From: Campylobacteraceae bacterium | Lineage (GTDB): Bacteria; Campylobacterota; Campylobacteria; Campylobacterales; Sulfurovaceae | NCBI GenBank assembly: GCA_027081065.1 | Contig: JALWLW010000036.1 | Location: forward strand, 1-5,839 | Length of the DNA stretch: 5,839 bases | Reading direction: 5' to 3' | Part shown: positions 5,550 through 5,839 of the stretch, in pieces | Layout of the letters: every line of letters starts with the position of its first letter | Position numbering within the stretch: position 1 is the first letter of the stretch | Program-made: the position numbers and the translations under genes | Notes under the pieces: model-generated | Told to the model about the DNA's origin: nothing | What the model saw: only the letters and a program-made list of their open reading frames with translations | The model's database searches: none

Positions 5550-5815
5550 CTATTGGCAACTTTTAGCTCTAAGGGGTCTATCCATTTACCTTTAAAGGTC
5601 TGGGTAGAGTTGTTGGTAAATTCAAGCGTAATAAGATTCCCATGACCTTGTGAAAGATGTACATAAAGGTGTTTTTCCCCAATGTTAATGGACTCAGGTA
5701 ATTCTCCTTCAAATCCAACACAAATCCCTTCGCCTTTTTCTGTAACCAAGTAGTTACCATATTTCTTACCAATAGTAAGATTTTGACTGCTTTTAAAAGG
5801 AAGAGATAGTTTCAT
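5546..5815 (-). CDS. Small beta-rich hypothetical protein, possibly 5'-truncated by the window edge
   Basis: An 89-residue frame from ATG 5815, with no signal peptide or membrane helix. It is rich in alternating hydrophobic/polar stretches (YGNYLVTE, EGICVGFEG, LYVHLSQGHGNLITLEF) and Gly turns, suggesting a small beta-barrel or SH3-like fold. I recognise no family. The frame stays open upstream to the end of the window, adding eight codons (GDFVLEEK), so ATG 5815 may be internal to a longer gene. An A/G-rich AGAAGAAAAA precedes the ATG and could serve as a weak ribosome site. The stop overlaps the start of the DUF4178 gene (ATGA), so it belongs to the same transcript and probably supports the DUF4178 protein; that link is positional only. 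Confidence 0.7.
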   Translation of the reverse strand: MKLSLPFKSSQNLTIGKKYGNYLVTEKGEGICVGFEGELPESINIGEKHLYVHLSQGHGNLITLEFTNNSTQTFKGKWIDPLELKVANR

Positions 5816-5839
5816 TTTTTCTTCTAAGACAAAATCACC

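Noticed and set aside
5578..5772. 64-codon minus-strand frame within the 89-aa gene
   Set aside because: It overlaps almost entirely in another frame. The 89-aa frame is preferred because its stop overlaps the DUF4178 start and its sequence looks more protein-like.

Overview
The window is AT-rich, densely packed bacterial DNA. Low GC, the gene content and above all a carboxynorspermidine decarboxylase-type gene (nspC family, typical of Campylobacterota and vibrios) suggest a free-living Campylobacterota (Sulfurimonas/Sulfurovum/Arcobacter-like). This placement is an inference, because there is no rRNA or other marker in the window.

Layout. On the plus strand at the left, a stand-alone CheY-like response regulator (22-426) overlaps by ATGA a small second gene (423-637). 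That small gene is broken by a -1 nt frameshift at a G5 tract; restoring one G gives a continuous protein of about 71 aa. The rest, 649-5815, is one minus-strand gene train of seven genes. In transcription order these are: an 89-aa protein that may begin beyond the window edge; a 444-aa zinc-ribbon/DUF4178 membrane protein; a 68-aa membrane-anchored Ser/Gly/Tyr-rich small protein; an orphan acidic 151-aa protein; a 70-aa DUF350 two-helix membrane protein; a 506-aa multi-pass membrane protein with a C-terminal spermidine-synthase domain; and a divergent carboxynorspermidine decarboxylase-like enzyme. Most junctions are overlaps or gaps of 9-16 nt, so the train looks like one operon. The one larger gap (3445-3526) lies in front of DUF350. 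No intergenic stretch exceeds 300 bases.

How the genes fit together. DUF350, DUF4178-type proteins and membrane or soluble polyamine enzymes recur together in bacterial gene neighbourhoods, and the E. coli yjfIJKLMC cluster (PspA-like, DUF2491, DUF350, DUF1190 and a glutathionylspermidine synthase-like protein) is a comparable case. The window appears to hold a Campylobacterota version in which a membrane-embedded aminopropyltransferase is paired with a divergent PLP decarboxylase. A plausible role is polyamine or polyamine-like chemistry at the inner membrane, perhaps linked to membrane integrity. The actual substrate cannot be read from the sequence.

The most unusual local structure is around the 151-aa gene. 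A degenerate copy of the 3' end of the 68-aa gene lies just after its stop codon, and its first seven codons closely match those of the DUF350 gene. The orphan gene therefore sits between two copies of the same '68-aa tail / DUF350 start' junction, as if it had been inserted with duplication of that junction.
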